Shown here piece by piece: positions 59,897 to 64,000 of a DNA stretch of 64,000 nucleotides. Below the pieces are notes generated by a model. That model was not told where the DNA came from and did not search any database. It saw only the letters and a program-made list of their open reading frames with translations. Each line of letters begins with the position of its first letter. The first letter of the stretch is position 1. A program made the translations under genes and the position numbers. This DNA comes from a virus: IMG/VR virus record IMGVR_UViG_3300009375_000001, positions 26,357-90,356 of that record, one strand, 5' to 3'.

Positions 59897-60403
59897 CTAC
59901 CCTTCTTGGTATTGTTGTTTTACAGTTTTTGTTAGTGATTGGAATTCACGTGCAAGACGTTCTATATGTTTTGGTTTAATTGTATTAATTCTCAATTTTT
60001 TATCGTTTTTATATATTTCCCATTCTATATTAGTAATAGGTTCTAAAGTTTCTTCTGCATTATTAGAATCAAACATATTATAGTCTTCATCTTCCCAATG
60101 ATGTATATCATTAATATCATCATAAATCTTTTCTGCATATACATAAACTTCACTTTCAAGCATAACCCAATCGTAAAAAGGATCCATCACATTATTAATG
60201 GCACATATTACCCACCAATAATCTGTTGTTCCATATAATACATGAGATACAACTTCTGGTGTTTGGTGTTGCTTAATAGTGGTTTTAAAATATAAACCTT
60301 TATATTTTTCTATACCTTTCGACATGACAAATCTATGTGTTATGTCTGTAATAGTAACACCATTATATTCTAGTTTTGGTAATAGATCTCCGTATTTTTT
60401 CAT
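59897..60403 (-). CDS. gp53: Baseplate wedge protein gp53
   Basis: The protein has 168 residues (T4 gp53 has 196). The central segment HVLYGTTDYWWVICAINNVM followed by DPFYDW matches the T4 gp53 pattern AIYGNPQLYWVLLMCNDNYD and the PYYGW after it. The C-terminal helices carry the family KIRIIKP-like pattern (LRINTIKPKHIERLAREFQS). Gp53 helps join wedges around the hub. It is 4 nt before the gp27-like gene and 1 nt after gp48. Confidence 0.92.
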   Translation of the reverse strand: MKKYGDLLPKLEYNGVTITDITHRFVMSKGIEKYKGLYFKTTIKQHQTPEVVSHVLYGTTDYWWVICAINNVMDPFYDWVMLESEVYVYAEKIYDDINDIHHWEDEDYNMFDSNNAEETLEPITNIEWEIYKNDKKLRINTIKPKHIERLAREFQSLTKTVKQQYQEG

Positions 60404-60404
60404 C

Positions 60405-61448
60405 TTAATATCCTGCTAAAACATCTTTACGTGTAATCATTTTCACTTCTTTAAGTGTTATATTAATTTGAACTTCCATAGGTGAACCGTCTACATGAGG
60501 TGTCCAAGTACCAGAAGATGTATAATTAACTTCAACGTTTGTGATGAATGAATCCTTAATCTTAAATAAAGATTCATTTTCATTATCACCATCTAAAAAC
60601 CTTATTGCAACTGTTGGTGGAATTGTTAATCTGCCACCACCTGTGGATTCTGCAGTTGCGTCGGATGGTAATTTTGGAATTTTGACACCTTCATCTGCCG
60701 ACATTGACATTCCTTCCAAAGTCTGTTTAAAGAATTCAAAATCCTCTGCACCACCCCAATTATTGGCAGGTAATGACATTGCCTTTAAATAGAAAATAAC
60801 CTTTTGAATTGCCAACTGTTCAGATGCATTTTTGGCAGACAATCTCCAACTAAAAGAATGTCCTCTAAGATTTGCACCTTCATATTGCATTCCCATATGG
60901 TTATTATTAATACTTGCATTTGACATCTTAGCAGTATTATTAAGATTTGCAAGCGCATTTCCTGCCGCCTTGATCTCCAAACCTAGACCAGTGAAAATAC
61001 CACCAACCCTTTCACCAAGATCACCCATAGTACCAGTACCGTCCCTATCTACACTCATATTATCTGCTTCAGAAAATCTACCAGAATAACCAGTTGATAG
61101 TTGTAAAGGCATAGGTAATTTACATATACCTAGAAAGTCTGTTTTGGTTGTTGAACTTTGTGTATTTACCCCATCAAATGTATCATCGTCTAAATGTACA
61201 CCATTTTTAGATCTTTTCCAACTAAAAAAAGTAAGTTCAGTCCAAAAGTCACCACCCGAAACATTATCCTCAGGGAACTGTACAACTACATCGCCCCCTT
61301 TTAAATTATCTGGCAATATATCAGGCCCAGAAAACAAATCATTTAATCCAATTGTACCAGCTCCAGTAGCACCTGCGAAAGCACCCGAGGCGGCTTTATT
61401 ATCTTGTATCCACTTGCCGACCTTATTGATTATTTGTAATGCACCCAT
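60405..61448 (-). CDS. gp48: Baseplate tail-tube cap gp48
   Basis: The protein has 347 residues (T4 gp48 has 364). The N-terminal half is Gly/Ala-rich; the C-terminal half has the tube-like fold with IPPTVAIRFLDGDNENESLF, SFITNVEVNYTSSGTWTPHV and MEVQINITLKEVKMITRKDV. The last segment is a hallmark of gp48 and related baseplate tube proteins. It caps the hub and starts tube polymerisation. It is the first gene of the leftward baseplate operon, starting from the divergent late promoter at 61487-61494. Confidence 0.9.
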   Translation of the reverse strand: MGALQIINKVGKWIQDNKAASGAFAGATGAGTIGLNDLFSGPDILPDNLKGGDVVVQFPEDNVSGGDFWTELTFFSWKRSKNGVHLDDDTFDGVNTQSSTTKTDFLGICKLPMPLQLSTGYSGRFSEADNMSVDRDGTGTMGDLGERVGGIFTGLGLEIKAAGNALANLNNTAKMSNASINNNHMGMQYEGANLRGHSFSWRLSAKNASEQLAIQKVIFYLKAMSLPANNWGGAEDFEFFKQTLEGMSMSADEGVKIPKLPSDATAESTGGGRLTIPPTVAIRFLDGDNENESLFKIKDSFITNVEVNYTSSGTWTPHVDGSPMEVQINITLKEVKMITRKDVLAGY

Positions 61449-61486
61449 TTTTATTCTCTAATTGATGTGATAATTATTATATCTTC

Positions 61487-61500
61487 TATTTATATAAATA
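61487..61500. promoter_or_regulatory. Palindromic divergent late promoter between gp48 and gp4
   Basis: The 14-bp perfect palindrome TATTTATATAAATA contains a minus-strand box (61487-61494, toward gp48) and a plus-strand box (61493-61500, toward gp4) that share two base pairs. The rightward box ends 6 nt before the gp4 ATG; the leftward leader is about 33 nt. Confidence 0.75.
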
Positions 61501-61506
61501 TAGTCG

Positions 61507-61947
61507 ATGGCATATAAAGGCAAATACAAAGTTAAAAACCGCGACAAATACGTTGGTAATGTAGATAATGTACAATACCGAAGTTTGTGGGAACGAACCT
61601 TTATGCGTTATTGTGATAATAATCCATCAGTGATTGCTTGGAATAGTGAAGAAGTGGTAATACCATACTATAGTCCAGTTGATAATAAAATGCATAGATA
61701 TTATGTAGATTTTCTTATCAAAACCCGCGATACTGATGGCAACATCAAGCATACGTTGATTGAGGTTAAACCAGATATACAAACCCGTCCACCCAAAATG
61801 GGAAAGACTGCAAAGAGTAAACATAGATATTTAAGAGAACTAAAGACTTGGAAAGTTAATGAAGCGAAATGGAAAGAAGCAGAAGAGTTTTGTAAAGATA
61901 GAAAATGGGAATTTAAGATTTTAACAGAAAAACATTTAGTAAAGTAA
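61507..61947 (+). CDS. gp4: Head completion protein gp4
   Basis: The 146-residue length is close to T4 gp4 (150). The sequence follows T4 gp4 closely: YKGKYKVKNRDKYVGN, YRSLWERTFMRYCDNNPSVI, EEVVIPYYSPVDNKMHRYYV, TLIEVKPDIQTRPPK and the end WEFKILTEKHL. It has a TnsA-like nuclease pattern with Glu in SLWER, Asp in YYVDF and EVK. In T4 it acts after packaging on head completion. A + strand late box ends 6 nt before the ATG with no Shine-Dalgarno sequence between them, so the mRNA may start at or 1 nt before the ATG. Confidence 0.95.
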   Translation: MAYKGKYKVKNRDKYVGNVDNVQYRSLWERTFMRYCDNNPSVIAWNSEEVVIPYYSPVDNKMHRYYVDFLIKTRDTDGNIKHTLIEVKPDIQTRPPKMGKTAKSKHRYLRELKTWKVNEAKWKEAEEFCKDRKWEFKILTEKHLVK

Positions 61948-61948
61948 T

Positions 61949-62629
61949 ATGCCAAAAAAACAAACATCAATACCAGTTGGAACCGAAATTAAAGGCAGTG
62001 ATAGAAAAGTCTATCGTTGGTTGGGCGCACAATGGGGTCAGGTGACAAAAACTGGTAAAACTGGTAGAATGGCAAGAAAGAATATTGCACAAGGACTAAC
62101 AAAACGTGCTCTAACGCCAAAAAAGAAATTATCAAAATATAAGAAAACTAAAAATGCAGGTAATTGGTTTAAAGATAAAGTAGGTGAGTCTGCAAAGGGA
62201 TTTAAGAAAAAAACAAAACTAATGCCTGGAAAGATATACACATTTGGGTATGATGCAAAACATAAGAAAACATTACCGTATTGGGATAAGTTCCCACTAA
62301 TTGTAGTCCTTGATGTATATCAAGGTGGATTTATTGGACTAAATTTCCACTACCTTAAACCAACAGATAGAGAGAGGTTTTTAAATAAACTATTAAAATT
62401 TGCCAGTCAAAAGGGAGATCCTGAAACATTTGATCATAAAGCAATATTTAATGTAACGTGGAATATTGTTAAAACAATACCTAATGCAGACAAGATGATT
62501 CATAAATATCTATACAGTCAAGTTAGAACAAGTTTAATGGAGTCACATCCTAGAGAATGGGAGAATGTAATATATCTTCCATACCAGAAATTTGTTGGTG
62601 CGAGTGCAAAGGAAGTTTGGAGCAAATAA
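61949..62629 (+). CDS. gp2-like DNA end protector, tentative
   Basis: This 226-residue protein has an N-terminal basic region (residues 1-90, with KNIAQGLTKRALTPKKKLSK and YKKTKNAGNWFKDKVGESAK). A conserved C-terminal domain follows: MPGKIYTFGYDAKHKKTLPY, FPLIVVLDVYQGGFIGLNFH, then YLPYQKFVGASAKEVWSK. This domain is widespread in marine T4-like phages, where I recall it being labelled DNA end protector gp2. T4 gene 2 also neighbours gene 4. In T4, gp2 shields the packaged DNA ends from host RecBCD. The start is 2 nt after the gp4 stop. The label is from memory and should be treated as tentative. Confidence 0.5.
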   Translation: MPKKQTSIPVGTEIKGSDRKVYRWLGAQWGQVTKTGKTGRMARKNIAQGLTKRALTPKKKLSKYKKTKNAGNWFKDKVGESAKGFKKKTKLMPGKIYTFGYDAKHKKTLPYWDKFPLIVVLDVYQGGFIGLNFHYLKPTDRERFLNKLLKFASQKGDPETFDHKAIFNVTWNIVKTIPNADKMIHKYLYSQVRTSLMESHPREWENVIYLPYQKFVGASAKEVWSK

Positions 62630-63172
62630 ATGAATTACGATAAATTCAATAAACAATTACAAAGTGGAGATTATGCAAGAAGTAATCTTTTTGAAGTTGA
62701 AATATCTGCACCCCCTATTCTTAGATTCGCAGGTGCAGATATACCTGATACCATGAAATTTATGGTTAAGGCGGCCGCACTGCCAGGGAAGCAATTGGGT
62801 GAGCAACAAATAAAACGGTTTGGTGCTCAATTTAAAATGGCAAATGAAATGATTGTAGATACATTACCCTTAACTATTATGTGTAGTAAAGATATGAGAG
62901 AAAGGGATTGGTTTGATGCCTGGATATCTGTAATACATGGAGCTGGTTTAGGGTCTAGTAATCTGTATAGAAATTTATATTATGATATGTACAACACAAC
63001 AGTGAGAATAACATCACTAAATAGAAAGTTGAAAGAAGAGTATTCTATTCAATTGTTAGAGGCTTGGCCAAATAATATGGGACAGGTTGAATTATCTTGG
63101 GACAATAGCGAAGTGTCAACGTTTACATTAACACTTGCGTTCCGTGATTGGGTTAGCGTACAAACTGATTGA
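62630..63172 (+). CDS. gp19-like tail tube-fold protein (baseplate side)
   Basis: This 180-residue protein starts MNYDKFNKQLQSGDYARSNL and continues FEVEI, nearly the same as gp19 here (MNYDNFSSQLQSGSSNYARP then NLFEVSI). It also has VKAAALPGKQLGEQQIKRFG and a C-terminal GQVELSWDNSEVSTFTLTLA typical of tube proteins. It is therefore a gp19 paralogue. Placed beside gp26 and gp4 it may replace gp54, the tube initiator on the baseplate. It begins at the base after the preceding stop. Confidence 0.75.
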   Translation: MNYDKFNKQLQSGDYARSNLFEVEISAPPILRFAGADIPDTMKFMVKAAALPGKQLGEQQIKRFGAQFKMANEMIVDTLPLTIMCSKDMRERDWFDAWISVIHGAGLGSSNLYRNLYYDMYNTTVRITSLNRKLKEEYSIQLLEAWPNNMGQVELSWDNSEVSTFTLTLAFRDWVSVQTD

Positions 63173-63219
63173 ATGTGATATAATATTAATTTTAAATAAT
63201 GATATAGGATGATAATAAA

Positions 63220-63963
63220 ATGTTACCACAAATAGAAACACCGAAATATAAACTAGAACTACCAAGTAATAAAGAAGTTATTGAATATAGACCTTTTCTA
63301 GTAAAAGAAGAAAAGATACTATTACTTGCACTTGAGAGTGCTAAACAAGATGATAAAGATAAAGATGATGTAATAACAGAATCTACATTTCAAATAATTA
63401 AAAACTGTACATTTGGTAAAGTTAAACCAGAAAAGTTACCTAACTTTGATATTGATTATTTGTTTTTAAATATTAGATCTAGAAGTCGTGGTGAATTAAT
63501 TGAAACTGCATATGTATGTCAAAATGAAGTTGATGGAAAAATGTGTGGTGCGACGAATAGTGTTTCTGTTGATATTGGTGACATTAAGGTCGAATTCCCT
63601 GAAGAAGATAATAGTAAGGTAATGATTGATGATGAAATTGGTATTCAATTTAAGTATTTATCTGCTGGTGATCTAAAAAGATATAATAATGAAACATCTG
63701 AAACTGATAAGATGTTCAAAATTATTGTAGATTCTATTGATTATATTTTCGATGCAGATAAGATATACAAAGGTAATGAAACACCTAAGAAAGAATTATT
63801 AAACTTTATCGAAGCATTAAATGAAAACGTGTTTAGTGACATTAGAAAATTCTTTGATGAACAACCTACATTAAGACATATTATTAAATATAAATGTTCT
63901 GAATGTGGTTATACAGAAGATATTATTGTCGAGGGGTTAGAGGCTTTTTTCGATTTAGCATAA
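63220..63963 (+). CDS. gp26: Baseplate hub assembly protein gp26
   Basis: The protein has 247 residues (T4 gp26 has 208). It matches the T4 baseplate (PF12322-type) pattern: ETPKYKLELPSNKEVIEYRP, FLVKEEKILLLALES, NCTFGKVKPEKLPNFDIDYL, FLNIRSRSRGE. Two pairs of cysteines (YVCQNEVDGKMCG and YKCSECGY) look like a zinc ribbon. It takes part in hub assembly and is not known to be enzymatic. AGGATG upstream gives a ribosome site about 9 nt before the ATG. Confidence 0.9.
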   Translation: MLPQIETPKYKLELPSNKEVIEYRPFLVKEEKILLLALESAKQDDKDKDDVITESTFQIIKNCTFGKVKPEKLPNFDIDYLFLNIRSRSRGELIETAYVCQNEVDGKMCGATNSVSVDIGDIKVEFPEEDNSKVMIDDEIGIQFKYLSAGDLKRYNNETSETDKMFKIIVDSIDYIFDADKIYKGNETPKKELLNFIEALNENVFSDIRKFFDEQPTLRHIIKYKCSECGYTEDIIVEGLEAFFDLA

Positions 63964-63974
63964 GTTACGATTCG

Positions 63975-63996
63975 TTGTCAAATTTTTATTTGACAA
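63975..63996 (+). other. Inverted repeat after gp26 with a -35-like sequence
   Basis: TTGTCAAAT/ATTTGACAA, a 9-bp perfect stem with TTTT loop, 11 nt after the gp26 stop. The right arm contains TTGACA, a perfect sigma-70 -35 box for a gene beyond the window. It could be a terminator, a promoter part or an operator. Confidence 0.4.
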
Positions 63997-64000
63997 ACTT

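Noticed and set aside
63156-63184. Sigma-70 promoter before gp26
   Set aside because: There is a TGATATAAT extended -10, but no -35 match, and the gene can be read from the gp4 late promoter.

Overview
The window is part of a T4-like myovirus genome: AT-rich, densely packed, and almost entirely virion morphogenesis genes. The core genes (23, 22, 21, 20, 19, 18, 17, 16, 15, 14, 13, 8, 7, 6, 25, 5, 53, 48, 4, 26, uvsW, uvsY) are recognisable by family resemblance and by T4-like gene order. Several are shorter than in T4 (major capsid 397 aa, sheath 537 aa, gp5 without a lysozyme domain), as in marine T4-like phages. A DUF4815-type virion protein, very long repetitive tail proteins, a flavin-dependent halogenase and sugar genes point the same way. 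The host cannot be read from the sequence. It is probably a marine Gram-negative bacterium, because the phage carries ADP-heptose (LPS-type) genes; no photosynthesis genes lie in this stretch.

Layout: 0.19-2.4 kb (minus) holds a small Sm-like-sized protein, uvsW and uvsY behind a consensus sigma-70 promoter. 2.4-16.2 kb (minus) holds the head, neck, packaging and tail-shaft genes in order 13-14-15-16-(two small ORFs)-17-18-19-20-67/68-(acidic/basic head protein)-21-22-23, plus a small membrane-protein pair. 16.3-21.6 kb is an accessory sugar island: hldE and a cupin on the plus strand, converging on hldD, an O-carbamoyltransferase and a family-9-like glycosyltransferase on the minus strand. 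21.7-23.3 kb is the halogenase. 23.3-26.9 kb is a tandemly duplicated two-gene module, each copy a glycine/cysteine-rich adhesin-like protein plus an assembly-chaperone-like protein. 26.9-44.4 kb holds giant tail or fibre proteins (1190, 2654 and 1798 aa). 44.5-61.4 kb is the baseplate: 8, a hugely extended gp7, 6, 25, PAAR tip, a 619-aa structural protein, 5, a gp27-like hub, 53 and 48. 61.5-64 kb (plus) is gp4, a gp2-like protein, a tube-like protein and gp26, divergent from gp48 across a palindromic late promoter.

Regulation: many exact T4-type late promoter boxes (TATAAATA, mostly minus strand) precede the morphogenesis blocks. Three consensus sigma-70 promoters (TTGACT, 17 bp, TATAAT) precede uvsY-uvsW, the glycosyltransferase operon and whatever lies left of the window. 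Several promoters sit so close to a start codon that the mRNA should be leaderless. A double hairpin terminator follows the capsid gene, and one of its hairpins recurs identically at 23.3 kb.

The most unusual content is in the tail. The gp7-like wedge protein carries an apparent glucose/sorbosone-dehydrogenase beta-propeller and arrays of His-x-His modules. The 2654-aa protein has cupredoxin-like domains with plausible copper ligands. The paired adhesins carry 23 cysteines each. A short Cys...Cys...Trp microdomain recurs in at least six virion proteins, including the neck protein gp13. Together with the carbamoyl-heptose-like sugar island and the halogenase, this suggests a heavily decorated, metal-rich and possibly redox-active virion. 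That last point is inference.
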